Shown: positions 18,114-27,453 of the stretch, piece after piece
How the letters are laid out: each line of letters starts with the position of its first letter
Position numbering within the stretch: position 1 is the first letter of the stretch
Assembly: GCA_963976865.1 (NCBI GenBank)
Contig: CAXBLY010000001.1
Location: forward strand, 558,001 to 622,000
Source of the DNA: UBA1858 sp963976865
GTDB taxonomy: Bacteria; Pseudomonadota; Gammaproteobacteria; UBA4575
Length of the DNA stretch: 64,000 bases
Direction: 5' to 3'
Position numbers and translations under genes: made by a program
Notes under the pieces: generated by a model
What the model saw: the letters and a program-made list of their open reading frames with translations, nothing else
What the model was told of the DNA's origin: nothing
The model's database searches: none

Positions 18114-19808
18114 ATGTATCTAGAATACTTTGGATTAGCCGAAAAACCGTTTCAGATCACACCTGATCCGCGTTTTCTATACCTGAGTCGGCGCCATCGT
18201 GATGGATTCGCACACTTATTATATGGCGCAGATGAGGCGGGTGGATTTGTGCTCCTCACCGGCGAAGTAGGTACCGGTAAAACAACACTATGCCGAAGTG
18301 CGCTGGAAAGCATTACGGATAATGTTCGCATTGCATTAATCCTGAATCCTAAACAATCTCCCATTGAACTGGTTGCTTCCATTTGCGACGAGTTACAAGT
18401 CGTTTATCCGAAAAATGTTAGCAGCTTAAAAGCATTAATAGACCGTCTTAACCTGTATCTGCTTAAAGCTTACGGACAAGGCCAGCGTATTGTTGTGGTA
18501 ATAGATGAAGCACAAAACTTAACTTCCGAAGTACTGGAACAGGTTCGCCTGCTGACTAATCTTGAAGTGTCGACGCAAAAACTTTTACAGATAATATTAA
18601 TTGGTCAACCCGAGTTGCAGACCATGCTGGACATGCCTGAATTAAGGCAATTGTCTCAACGCATCACTGCGCGTTTTCACTTGACGCCACTAACAAGAGA
18701 AGAGACAGGTGAATATATAGCACACCGTCTGAAAATAGCAGGTGTCACGCGGGAGGTATTTACCAGGCAGGCTGTCAATGAAATATATAAACTGTCACGC
18801 GGGATACCAAGAATAATAAACACTTTAAGCGAACGTGCATTGATTGGGGCCTATGGCGCTAATCTGCCCATGATAAAAAAAGATATTGTCAGAAACGCCG
18901 CGGTTGAAGTGTTAGGAAAGTCATCTAAAGGCAGGCAGAAGTTTACGATGGGCTGGCCCGCTATCGGTGGGATTGCAATTGCGTTGATTGCGGTAGCGCT
19001 TGGATTATGGGGAATAATGCTAGCTGATAATTCGCCGCTGAGAAATGCACAGGCCAAGGTGGAGAGTACGCAGGCAGAAAAAAAAGTTGTGGTTGTAGAA
19101 GAAATGCAAAAGCCTGACTTGCAGGCTAAATCAACACCAATAATCCGCAAGCAGGTGACTCCGATACAGTTAAATCTTGCAGAACAACTGATTAGCCAGT
19201 CCGGAAAGGCAGATACTTTTTCTGCTTTCGCAAATCTGTTTTCACTATGGCAAAGGGATTACTCTGCATACACAGGTGAAACTGCATGTACAAAAGCAAT
19301 AAAAGCGGGCATGCGCTGTATCTTCGGTCAAGGCGAGATGGATGGCCTGCTTCAGTATGATCGGCCTGCTGTACTTGAGCTTAAGAATGCAAGGCAGGAA
19401 GTTGTGTTTGCAGTGTTGCATAAAGCAAATGGCGAGAAGCTGCACCTCAAAATGCTGGATAGTGATATCGAAACGACAAAACAGGAACTGCAACAGGTGT
19501 GGTCAGGCAATTATATCGTTTTATGGAAGCCGCCTTTCCCTGATAACGAATCACTGGCAGAAGGGTTTGTCGGGCCGGATGTTTTATGGCTGCGCCATCA
19601 ATTAGACCAGATAGAGGGCAGAAAGAAAGCTGAGTATTCTGCAGATAATCTAAAATTCAACTCAGCACTCACTGATCGGGTTACCCGGTTTCAGGAAAAG
19701 CGAGGCTTGAAAGCAGATGGAATTGTTGGCAGGGAAACGTTTATCGAACTTGTGAATGTTAACAATGCCAGTGCTGTCCCCAGATTGACATTCACTGATA
19801 AAGGATAA
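18114..19808 (+). CDS. GspA/ExeA-type AAA ATPase with peptidoglycan-binding domain
   Basis: A 564-residue protein of the ExeA/GspA family. The N-terminal AAA domain has Walker A GEVGTGKTT (50-58), Walker B VVVIDEAQ (127-134) and GxxR-type late motifs (SRGIPRIINTLSERAL). One membrane segment lies at about 281-302, then a periplasmic part with a degenerate peptidase C39-like region (WQRDYSAYTG...CTKAIKAGMRCIFG...WSGNYIVLWKPP) and a C-terminal peptidoglycan-binding domain (VLWLRHQLDQ...RFQEKRGLKADGIVGRETF). In Aeromonas, ExeA works with ExeB to insert the type II secretin through peptidoglycan. The next gene is GspB-like, but no other type II secretion genes are in the window. Confidence 0.88.
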   Translation: MYLEYFGLAEKPFQITPDPRFLYLSRRHRDGFAHLLYGADEAGGFVLLTGEVGTGKTTLCRSALESITDNVRIALILNPKQSPIELVASICDELQVVYPKNVSSLKALIDRLNLYLLKAYGQGQRIVVVIDEAQNLTSEVLEQVRLLTNLEVSTQKLLQIILIGQPELQTMLDMPELRQLSQRITARFHLTPLTREETGEYIAHRLKIAGVTREVFTRQAVNEIYKLSRGIPRIINTLSERALIGAYGANLPMIKKDIVRNAAVEVLGKSSKGRQKFTMGWPAIGGIAIALIAVALGLWGIMLADNSPLRNAQAKVESTQAEKKVVVVEEMQKPDLQAKSTPIIRKQVTPIQLNLAEQLISQSGKADTFSAFANLFSLWQRDYSAYTGETACTKAIKAGMRCIFGQGEMDGLLQYDRPAVLELKNARQEVVFAVLHKANGEKLHLKMLDSDIETTKQELQQVWSGNYIVLWKPPFPDNESLAEGFVGPDVLWLRHQLDQIEGRKKAEYSADNLKFNSALTDRVTRFQEKRGLKADGIVGRETFIELVNVNNASAVPRLTFTDKG

Positions 19809-19813
19809 CGGTT

Positions 19814-20656
19814 ATGTCAATGATACTGGATGCGTTATCACGCGCGGAAAAAGAACGGCAGTCGGAGAATGCAGTCGGATTAGATACAGCCCGATATGCA
19901 ACAAGCTCTACAATTAAGGAAGATCGTTTTAAGAGATGGGTGTTGATCGCACTGGTAGCTAATTTCTTGCTCATTATTTTGCTGTCACTTGCTTATGCGT
20001 GGAAAACATTTTCACAAGACCAATCCATACCCGTCAGTAATACAGATAACATGCATACACAAAGTGCGCAGAGCGTAGTGCAACAGCAGATGAATACTGC
20101 GCCCGTAGCCGCAGTGGCGGATGAACTTCTGGAGAATCAGGCAGATAAGCAGTCCGAATTAACCTCATCTGCCATAAACCTTTCTAATCTTTCAAATAAA
20201 ACAGTGCCAGTAAATTCGTTGAGTGATGAAGCAAAGGTAAGGGAAAATGAAGTTATTAAAACACCCAGTAAGAAGCCGGTTAAAAGTATCGTTAAAAAAA
20301 CTCCACCAGTGCAATACTCAAGCAAGCCCCTGTCTGCACCTGTACAAACAAGCAAGCCTACCGTCGCCTCTATTGCTGCAGCAGTGGAAAGGCAGCGAGT
20401 AGCTGATGCCAGTTCATCGCAATACGCAAGGCTGAATGATATACCTGTTCATGAACGATCTCAGCTGGATCAGTACCAGGTGAATGTGCATGTTTATGAT
20501 GACAGCGGCCAGGGCAGTTTTGTGCTGATTAATATGGTGAAATACAAACAGGGTGATTATCTGCCTGGCGGTAGCGCTTTCGTTTCAGCGATAGTGCCTG
20601 AAGGTGTAGTAATAGATTATGGAAACGGTAAAGCACTCATAGAACGCAATCAATAG
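19814..20656 (+). CDS. gspB: GspB-like inner-membrane protein
   Basis: A 280-residue protein with the GspB start MSMILDALSRAEKERQ, one membrane segment (about residues 41-62), a long low-complexity linker rich in Ser, Lys, Pro and Gln, and a C-terminal T2SSB-type domain (YQVNVHVYDDSGQGSFVLINMVKYKQGDYLPGG...VVIDYGNGKALI). GspB partners GspA/ExeA in positioning the type II secretin. It follows the ATPase gene by five bases. The name comes from the two terminal signatures. Confidence 0.88.
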   Translation: MSMILDALSRAEKERQSENAVGLDTARYATSSTIKEDRFKRWVLIALVANFLLIILLSLAYAWKTFSQDQSIPVSNTDNMHTQSAQSVVQQQMNTAPVAAVADELLENQADKQSELTSSAINLSNLSNKTVPVNSLSDEAKVRENEVIKTPSKKPVKSIVKKTPPVQYSSKPLSAPVQTSKPTVASIAAAVERQRVADASSSQYARLNDIPVHERSQLDQYQVNVHVYDDSGQGSFVLINMVKYKQGDYLPGGSAFVSAIVPEGVVIDYGNGKALIERNQ

Positions 20657-20717
20657 AATTACGGGATAAGCAGGCAAATGTATAAGGAGCGTTCGGTGCG
20701 AAAACAGGAGGTGTGTA

Positions 20718-22214
20718 ATTTCACTCGTTGATGACAATGAACCAGAGATTATTGCAGCCCTGGATCTTGGCTCAAACAGTTTTCACATGGTGGTCGCAAC
20801 CAGTCATCAGGGCCGATTAAAAATTATAGATCGCCTGCGCGAAATGGTACGTCTGAGTGCGGGGCTTAACTCTACGCGCGAGCTTGATAAAGAAGCAATG
20901 CAGCGTGCAATTGCATGCCTTGAAAGATTCGGTCAACGCCTGCGAGATATGCATGCTTCGTCTGTTCGCGCAATCGGTACGAATGCTTTACGTCAGGCAA
21001 AAAATTCCCATAAATTTCTGAAAGCGGCTCAGGCAGCGCTAGGTCATCCTATCGAAATTATCTCTGGTATAGAAGAAGCGCGACTTATCTATCAGGGAAC
21101 CACGTATGCAATTTCTCGCCCAAACGAACGTCGTATCGTGGTTGATATTGGAGGTGGCAGCACAGAGATTATTGTTGGTGAGGGTATGCGACCATTGAAA
21201 ATGGAAAGTCTTTTTATGGGCTGTGTTTCAATGAGTGAACAGCATTTTGTAAATGGAAAGGTTACCCGAAAAAATTTCGATCAGGCCTTTATGTCGGCAA
21301 AACAGCAATTACGTCCGTTTGTTAATGCCTATAAGAAAATTGGCTGGGACCTTGAAGTCGGCACATCCGGTACGATTAAAGCAATAAGTGAAATAGTAAA
21401 TAGTCTCCCGGAAGGGAGTAGCGAGATATCGTTAGAGTCACTGTTCAAGCTGCGTGATTTACTGGTTGCAAAAGAACTGGATTTATCAAATATCAAGAAA
21501 GAGCGGTTACCAGTGTTTCCTGGCGGATTAGCTATATTGCTGGCAATTTTTGATAGTCTTAATCTGAATCAGATGAATTTTTCTGATGGTGCATTACGAG
21601 AGGGAGTGTTGTTTGACCTGCTGGGAAGACTGCATCTTGCACGTGAAGATGTTCGCACAGAGACAGTAAGAGGGTTTGAACGTCGATATCATGTTGACTT
21701 TGATCAGGCAAACAGAACTGAACTGAGTGCTGGAATGCTGCTCAATCAGGTAAAAAAGCAGTGGAACTTGTCTGGCATAGAACATGAAAATCAGCTCAAA
21801 TGGGCAGCGCGACTACACGAAGTGGGTCTGGATATTGCTCATTCCGGATATCATCGTCATGGTGCATATCTGTTACAAAATTCTGATATGCCAGGTTTTG
21901 CCAGTCGTGAACAACAGGTACTTGCATGTCTGGTAGGGACTCACCGTAGAAAAATCCGGCCGGATTCATTCGATATATTACAAAGTGAAGAAAGTGAGAC
22001 AGTAAAATATTTAATCGTCTTGCTGAGGCTTGCAGTATTGCTAAATCGGGATCGTATGGATACTGAGTTTCCATTAAAAAAAATCAAGGCAAAACAAAAC
22101 GAAATCGCGCTGGAATTTGTGCAGGACTGGATCGACCAGTCGCCACTAACGCAAATTGATCTGGAGCAGGAAAGTGACTACCTTAAAGCGATAGATATTA
22201 AGCTTTCGTTTTAG
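20718..22214 (+). CDS. ppx: Exopolyphosphatase, apparent ATT start
   Basis: A 498-residue protein of the Ppx/GppA family, which removes terminal phosphate from polyphosphate. The first ATG (20787) would cut off the essential phosphate-binding ALDLGSNSFHMVVA strand. The frame is open back to 20670 but has no ATG, GTG or TTG there. A perfect AGGAGGTG (20706-20713) places initiation at ATT 20718 (ISLVDDNEPEIIAALDLGSNS). Other family motifs are IEEARLIYQG, VDIGGGSTEII and GTSGTIKAIS, then a C-terminal HD-like domain with RLHEVGLDIAHSGYHRHGAYL. Length fits E. coli Ppx (513). The 3' end overlaps the convergent ppk end by 17 bases. Confidence 0.9.
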   Translation: MSLVDDNEPEIIAALDLGSNSFHMVVATSHQGRLKIIDRLREMVRLSAGLNSTRELDKEAMQRAIACLERFGQRLRDMHASSVRAIGTNALRQAKNSHKFLKAAQAALGHPIEIISGIEEARLIYQGTTYAISRPNERRIVVDIGGGSTEIIVGEGMRPLKMESLFMGCVSMSEQHFVNGKVTRKNFDQAFMSAKQQLRPFVNAYKKIGWDLEVGTSGTIKAISEIVNSLPEGSSEISLESLFKLRDLLVAKELDLSNIKKERLPVFPGGLAILLAIFDSLNLNQMNFSDGALREGVLFDLLGRLHLAREDVRTETVRGFERRYHVDFDQANRTELSAGMLLNQVKKQWNLSGIEHENQLKWAARLHEVGLDIAHSGYHRHGAYLLQNSDMPGFASREQQVLACLVGTHRRKIRPDSFDILQSEESETVKYLIVLLRLAVLLNRDRMDTEFPLKKIKAKQNEIALEFVQDWIDQSPLTQIDLEQESDYLKAIDIKLSF

Positions 22215-24297
22215 AGTATTTTTTAAGTAATTCCAGTTGTGCTGTGATTTTTTTGTCTTTCTTGTTTACTTTTTTTCGAATGTAATCGCCGTCCTGCTGA
22301 AGAATCCAGGCGTTCTGATTGTCTTTAATGTACAGCTCCAATTCAGACAGAACACACTTTTTGATGGCGCGATCCTCAATAGGCCAGGCAGTTTCAACAC
22401 GGCGGAAGAAGTTTCTGTCCATCCAGTCAGCACTGGAGCAATATAGTTTTGAGCGGCCACCGTTATAAAAATAAAAGACGCGAGAATGCTCCAGGAACCT
22501 GCCAACAATTGAACGAACTTCAATATTCTCTGAAATGCCTTTGACGCCTGGCCTTAGACAGCAGGGGCCACGCACAATTAATTTTATCTCAACACCGGCG
22601 ATAGACGCTCGGTAGAGTGCCTGTATTAACTGTGGTTCAACTAATGAGTTTACACGAGCAATAATTTTTGCTTTGCGATGTTGTGTCGCACGTTTGGTTT
22701 CTTTCTCAATGTATTCAATGATTGTTTTATACAATGTGAAGGGTGCCTGTAATACATTGTTCAGTCTCGGAATCTTTGTGAAGCTTGTGAGCTGTAAAAA
22801 TATTTCATGCAAATCAGTTGTTATTCCAGGATCGCATGTAAACATTCCGTAGTCGGTGTACAGTTTTGCAGTAGACTGATGGTAGTTGCCGGTACCTAAA
22901 TGGGCATAACGGACCAGTTGATCATTCTCGCGTCTTATCACCAGTATCATTTTTGCATGTGTCTTGATTCCTACAATGCCATAGACAACGTGTGCCCCCG
23001 CTTTTTGTAGCCGGTTCGCCAGTGCGATATTTGCAGCTTCATCAAATCTTGCCATGAGCTCAATAACAACAGTCACTTCCTTGCCAGAATTAGCAGCCAT
23101 AACAAGTGCATCGACAATACGGGATTTTGCACCTGTTCTATATAAGGTTTGTTTAATGGCTAAAACTTTGGGGTCTTTTGCTGCCTGATGAATAAAGTTA
23201 AGCACCGGCGCGAAGGACTGATAAGGGTGATGCATTAATACATCCTGGCTGGAAATGACCTTGAATAAATTTGAATCCGGTGTGATCGGATTTGGTAGCA
23301 GGGGTTTGAAGCTACTATATTTTAAGTCGGGTCTGTCAATTAAATCGTAGGTGTTTAAAAGACGATTCAGATTAACCGGGCCATTTACCTTGTATAAGTC
23401 AATTTCATCAAGTTCGAATTGATGCAGCAGGTATTCAACAAGATGATCAGGAGTATTTTTATAGGTTTCTAAACGTGCAGCAGCACCATAACGGCGTGAA
23501 GCCAACTCACCTTCCAGCGCCAGGGGTAAATTGTCAATTTCATCATCGACATACAAGTCGCTATTACGTGTGACGCGGAACTGGTAGCAACCATAAACCT
23601 GTAAGCCTTCAAACAGATCATGAACAAATTCGTGAATGACAGATGACAGGAATACAAAATTAATTGAATCATCACCCTGATCGCCAGGAAGCTGAATGAG
23701 TCTCGGCAAAGATCTTGGTGCCTGCACAATTGCCAGATGGCCACTTCTGCCAAATGCATCTGAACCGCCTACTTCAACGATAAAGTTCAGACTTTTATTT
23801 AGGATACGTGGAAAGGGGTGGCCCGGATCAATACCAAGCGGACTTAGTACCGGTTCAACCTGGCTGGTAAAGTAATTCTGAATCCATTTGCGCTGGGATT
23901 GCGACCATTTCTCACGCGCAAGGAAATGCACATTTTCTTTAGTCAGTGCAGGCAATATGACTTCATTGAAAACACGATATTGTTCTTCAACCAAAATGGT
24001 TGCTGATTCATGGATTTCACGCAATACCTGTTTTGCAGGCTTCTGGTCGGCGGAGGTGTAGCCGGTAGAGAACTCAATATGCTGTTTAATGCCAAGTACG
24101 CGAATTTCAAAAAATTCATCTAAATTAGAGCATGAAATGCAAAGGAACTTTAAGCGCTCTAATAGCGGTGTGTTGATATCTTTTGCCTGTTCCAGCACAC
24201 GCTCGTTAAATTTCAGCTGGCTAATTTCCCGATTGATAAATAACTCAGGCTGGCTGACGTCAATGTTGTGTGCATTCTCGTCTTTGGATGTAGGCAT
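22198..24297 (-). CDS. ppk: Polyphosphate kinase Ppk1
   Basis: A 699-residue Ppk1, full length, which makes polyphosphate from ATP. The N-terminal domain begins LFINREISQLKFNERVLEQA. The phosphorylated histidine is H447 in GIKTHAKMILVIRRE, and the second conserved histidine is H604 in LEHSRVFYF; the YRASIAGVEIKLIVRGPCCLRPG block is also typical. It starts nine bases after the stop of a glycosyltransferase gene, so it is probably the last gene of a plcP-agt-agt-ppk transcript. It is convergent with ppx rather than in a ppk-ppx operon as in E. coli. Confidence 0.96.
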   Translation of the reverse strand: MPTSKDENAHNIDVSQPELFINREISQLKFNERVLEQAKDINTPLLERLKFLCISCSNLDEFFEIRVLGIKQHIEFSTGYTSADQKPAKQVLREIHESATILVEEQYRVFNEVILPALTKENVHFLAREKWSQSQRKWIQNYFTSQVEPVLSPLGIDPGHPFPRILNKSLNFIVEVGGSDAFGRSGHLAIVQAPRSLPRLIQLPGDQGDDSINFVFLSSVIHEFVHDLFEGLQVYGCYQFRVTRNSDLYVDDEIDNLPLALEGELASRRYGAAARLETYKNTPDHLVEYLLHQFELDEIDLYKVNGPVNLNRLLNTYDLIDRPDLKYSSFKPLLPNPITPDSNLFKVISSQDVLMHHPYQSFAPVLNFIHQAAKDPKVLAIKQTLYRTGAKSRIVDALVMAANSGKEVTVVIELMARFDEAANIALANRLQKAGAHVVYGIVGIKTHAKMILVIRRENDQLVRYAHLGTGNYHQSTAKLYTDYGMFTCDPGITTDLHEIFLQLTSFTKIPRLNNVLQAPFTLYKTIIEYIEKETKRATQHRKAKIIARVNSLVEPQLIQALYRASIAGVEIKLIVRGPCCLRPGVKGISENIEVRSIVGRFLEHSRVFYFYNGGRSKLYCSSADWMDRNFFRRVETAWPIEDRAIKKCVLSELELYIKDNQNAWILQQDGDYIRKKVNKKDKKITAQLELLKKYSKTKA

Positions 24298-24306
24298 TGT
24301 TATAAA

Positions 24307-25461
24307 TTACTGAGTGATTAGTGTTTGTTGGTAAAACTCTAACATATTATCAGCTAGTGCTTTCGAGTCCCATTTTCCTGCATATTCGACTGCCGCCAGT
24401 TTTGTTTGTTCGTACACCTGTTTATTTTTGAGTAAAAAGACCACTTTATCGCAAAAATCGTCTATCTCACCATTGGTAATTATTGCCCCATTGCAATCAA
24501 TCAGGATATCTCTGGTTCCCATGGCAGCTACTGAAACAACAGGAGTTCCGGAGGCCATTGCTTCGAGTAACACCAGGCCTTGAGTTTCTGTTACTGAACT
24601 GAATACAAAAATATCAGCACTATGGTAACAGTCTACCAGAGTGGTATCTCTGTCCAGATAACCGACAAATGCAATATTGTTATCAAGATTCAATTTTTTG
24701 GCCTGTTGTATGTATGCATTCCGGGCGGGGCCTTCGCCGGCAATGACGAGTAAAATCTCAGGAATGTGCTGTTTGACTCTGTCGACCATATCAAGCAATA
24801 AGCCAATATTTTTTTCAAAGGCAACGCGACTAACGTTTAATAGAATCTTTCTGTCGTCCGGGAGCTTGAATGTGGTTTTGAAAGCCTCACCATCACCGCC
24901 TTCGAATTTCTTGCTGTTGATGCCGGTAGGTATGATTTTAATATTATTTTTGACACCATATGATTTTAATAATTTGACGATGATTGATGAAGGCGCAATA
25001 ACACCTTTGGCCTGATTACACTGACGTGATGAAAATCGGCGCGCAAAGAATTTCAATACCTGTTTTGGAACGATAGGGATGTAGTGGTAAAGGTATTCTT
25101 CAAATAGTGTGTGGTAAGTAATAACGCATGGTATGCCTAATGCTTTGGCGATTCTGACTCCCGAGTAATGCGCAATAAAGGGTGTTTGAATATGTACAAT
25201 ATCGAAGTCACACGATATCAATTGAGGAATAAGCCTGGTAATGGCCTTTGATTTCATCATCCGGTCTTCTGGATCATAGGGGATTGCACGTGATGGTATG
25301 CGTATAATGGAGTCATCACTTTTGTCGCCACCAGTGTATTCAGGAGCAATCAGAGTGACTTGATTTCCGGATTTTTCAAATTCAGCCTTGAACGTCTGAA
25401 TGGAAGTGGATACACCATTTATTCTTGGAAAGTAAACATCGGAAATCATCAAAATATTCAT
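24307..25461 (-). CDS. GT4 glycosyltransferase, likely glycolipid synthase (second copy)
   Basis: A 384-residue retaining GT-B glycosyltransferase of family GT4. The N-terminal Rossmann domain begins ILMISDVYFPRINGVSTSIQTF with acceptor-side THYHTL-like ITYHTLFEEYLYHY; the C-terminal nucleotide-sugar domain has NVSRVAFEKNI, GEGPARNAY and the ExxE-type motif SSVTETQGLVLLEAMASGTPVV. This architecture matches diacylglycerol glucosyltransferases. Its place behind plcP and a second GT4 enzyme supports transfer of sugar to diacylglycerol when phosphate is scarce; substrate is inferred. It lies 52 bases after the other GT gene and 9 before ppk. Confidence 0.8.
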   Translation of the reverse strand: MNILMISDVYFPRINGVSTSIQTFKAEFEKSGNQVTLIAPEYTGGDKSDDSIIRIPSRAIPYDPEDRMMKSKAITRLIPQLISCDFDIVHIQTPFIAHYSGVRIAKALGIPCVITYHTLFEEYLYHYIPIVPKQVLKFFARRFSSRQCNQAKGVIAPSSIIVKLLKSYGVKNNIKIIPTGINSKKFEGGDGEAFKTTFKLPDDRKILLNVSRVAFEKNIGLLLDMVDRVKQHIPEILLVIAGEGPARNAYIQQAKKLNLDNNIAFVGYLDRDTTLVDCYHSADIFVFSSVTETQGLVLLEAMASGTPVVSVAAMGTRDILIDCNGAIITNGEIDDFCDKVVFLLKNKQVYEQTKLAAVEYAGKWDSKALADNMLEFYQQTLITQ

Positions 25462-25513
25462 GTCATATTCTCAATGGCCTGCATAGATTTTATATAATGC
25501 GCCTGGCGCAATG

Positions 25514-26542
25514 TTATGCAGATTTTGCTGAGGTGAGGTTGTTAATGAATTGCAGTGTCGCCTGTTCCCAGGTGTATTCAAGCGCCTGATTAATGCAATC
25601 CTGTGGGTCCAGTTTGAGTGCTTCAAGTGCGGCTGTTTTTAAATTGTCATTCAATATACCTGTTGTACCATCGCGAACAACATCACGAGGGCCTGTTACC
25701 GGGAACGCTGCAACAGGTAAGCCACATGCCATTGCTTCTAACATCACTACACCAAAAGTGTCTGTCAGGCTGGGAAAGACAAATACATCGCCGCTTGCTA
25801 GATAGTTTGCAAGTTGTTCACCGAACTTGTAGCCCTCAAATTTCACATTCGGGTATTTCTGACGCAGTTCATTGGTGGCAGGACCATCACCGATGACGAC
25901 TTTGGTGCCAGGCAGGTTTAAAGACAGAAATGCTTCAATGTTTTTTTCAACCGCAACACGACCGACATAAACAGAGATGGGGCGGGGGTAGGATAAAAGA
26001 TCTTTACTGTTTGGTTTGAATACACCGGTGTCGACACCGCGAGTCCATAAGGCAAGATTTTTAAATCCTCGTTTTTCCAGAATTTTTTGTTGATGCGGTG
26101 TGCCCACCATAGTGCGTGTTGCTTTGCTATGAAAGCGACGAAAAAATGCGTATGTGAGACTCAGAGGGACGGGAATTCTCTCTCGAATGTATTCAGGAAA
26201 CTGAGTGTGATATGAGGTGGTAAAAGCAAGATTGTTTTTAATGCAGTACTTCCTTGCTGCCTGTCCCAGAGGGCCTTCAGTTGAGATATGTATATGTGTT
26301 GGCTTGAATTCATCAAGCTGTTTTTTTATATATTTGCCTGCACCTAAAGCCAGACGAATTTCCGGATAAGTAGGACAGGGAATGGTTTTACATTCGCCTG
26401 GGTGTATTACATGAACTTGATGACCTAGTTTGATGGCGGTGTCGCGAGTTTTACCTAGCGTGGTGACCACACCGTTGACTTGTGGTTTCCACGCATCAGT
26501 GACAATCACAAGGCGAATGGAGTTACTGGTGGCTAGCGTCAT
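25514..26542 (-). CDS. Agt-type GT4 glycosyltransferase (glycolipid synthesis)
   Basis: A 342-residue GT4 glycosyltransferase: RLVIVTDAWKPQVNGVVTTLGKT at the N-terminus, PCPTYPEIRLAL at about 55-66, SYHTQFPEYIRERIPVPL, YVGRVAVEKNIEAFL, GDGPATNEL and the C-terminal FPSLTDTFGVVMLEAMACGLPVAAFPV. These features match the Agt enzymes that sit next to plcP in marine bacteria and rhizobia and add glucose or glucuronate to diacylglycerol. It follows plcP by 59 bases on the same strand. A role in phosphate-starvation lipid remodelling is inferred from both sequence type and neighbours; the sugar donor cannot be read. Confidence 0.85.
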   Translation of the reverse strand: MTLATSNSIRLVIVTDAWKPQVNGVVTTLGKTRDTAIKLGHQVHVIHPGECKTIPCPTYPEIRLALGAGKYIKKQLDEFKPTHIHISTEGPLGQAARKYCIKNNLAFTTSYHTQFPEYIRERIPVPLSLTYAFFRRFHSKATRTMVGTPHQQKILEKRGFKNLALWTRGVDTGVFKPNSKDLLSYPRPISVYVGRVAVEKNIEAFLSLNLPGTKVVIGDGPATNELRQKYPNVKFEGYKFGEQLANYLASGDVFVFPSLTDTFGVVMLEAMACGLPVAAFPVTGPRDVVRDGTTGILNDNLKTAALEALKLDPQDCINQALEYTWEQATLQFINNLTSAKSA

Positions 26543-26601
26543 AAATATAATGTTTGAATATAGGGGTCAGAGCGGATTATTGCACTGGTGCCTTCGCAAG
26601 A

Positions 26602-27408
26602 TTAAGCAACTTTTTGGCTGGCATATTCCGGATTATTTTCGCTAAGCAAGGATTTCTTGTAATCCTCATTCCAGTAAATCAGTTCCAGACTACCATCGTC
26701 ATGCTCAATCATGCCTGAGCAGCTTTCCACCCAGTCTCCATCGTTACAATAGAGTACTGAATTGATGTGACGAATTTCAGCATGGTGTATGTGTCCACAG
26801 ACAACGCCATCAACTTTTCTTTCTTTGGCCAAATGCGCAAGAGCAGTTTCGAAGCTGCCAATATAGTTAACAGCATTCTTAACCTTGAGTTTTAAGTATT
26901 TGGCCAGTGACCAGTAGTTGCGTTTAAAAAGTCTGCGAAAAATATTGACGTACTGATTTAGCTGTAAAAGTATGTCGTAAGCCCAGCTGCCGAGCTTGGC
27001 GATCATTTGGCTATGTTTAACTATAGTGTCAAATTCGTCACCATGTAATATCAACAGTTTTTTACCATTGGCAGTGATGTGTTCATAATCCAGGTGTATT
27101 TCTACATTACCAAATGTATAACCAGCATATTCACGCATGACCTCATCATGGTTGCCCGGGATATATATCACTTTCGTTCCATGTTTGGCTTTACCGAGTA
27201 TGGAACGTATGACATTGGTGTGCTGCTGTGGCCAGTATGAAGATTTTTGCAGACTCCAGAAATCGACAATGTCACCAACCAGAAACAGGTATTCGGTTTC
27301 TACGCTATGAAGAAAATCAAGCAGGTTTTCCGCCTGGCATCCGCGAAAACCCAGATGAACATCTGAAATCCATACACTCCTAACATGAAGTAATGCTGGC
27401 GTACTCAA
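26602..27408 (-). CDS. plcP: PlcP-type metallophosphoesterase (phospholipase C)
   Basis: A 268-residue calcineurin-like phosphoesterase of the UDP-2,3-diacylglucosamine-hydrolase-like group to which PlcP belongs. The metal ligands are visible: SDVHLG (D16, H18), GDIVDFW (D46), GNHDE (86-90), LHGDEFD (H122) and GHIHHAE (205-211). The RGCQAENLLDFL segment after the first motif is typical of PlcP rather than LpxH. PlcP cuts the headgroup from phosphatidylglycerol and phosphatidylethanolamine, releasing diacylglycerol for the neighbouring glycosyltransferases. The start is TTG at 27408; no ATG or GTG lies closer to the family N-terminus. It heads the minus-strand run to ppk. Confidence 0.85.
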   Translation of the reverse strand: MSTPALLHVRSVWISDVHLGFRGCQAENLLDFLHSVETEYLFLVGDIVDFWSLQKSSYWPQQHTNVIRSILGKAKHGTKVIYIPGNHDEVMREYAGYTFGNVEIHLDYEHITANGKKLLILHGDEFDTIVKHSQMIAKLGSWAYDILLQLNQYVNIFRRLFKRNYWSLAKYLKLKVKNAVNYIGSFETALAHLAKERKVDGVVCGHIHHAEIRHINSVLYCNDGDWVESCSGMIEHDDGSLELIYWNEDYKKSLLSENNPEYASQKVA

Positions 27409-27453
27409 AATGAAATCCGTTTTCTGACTGTATTACTCATTGGGGAGCAAAAT

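Noticed and set aside
25499..25509. GCGCC-T-GGCGC inverted repeat between the two glycosyltransferase genes
   Set aside because: A one-base loop cannot form this hairpin well and no T tract follows, so it is not called a terminator.
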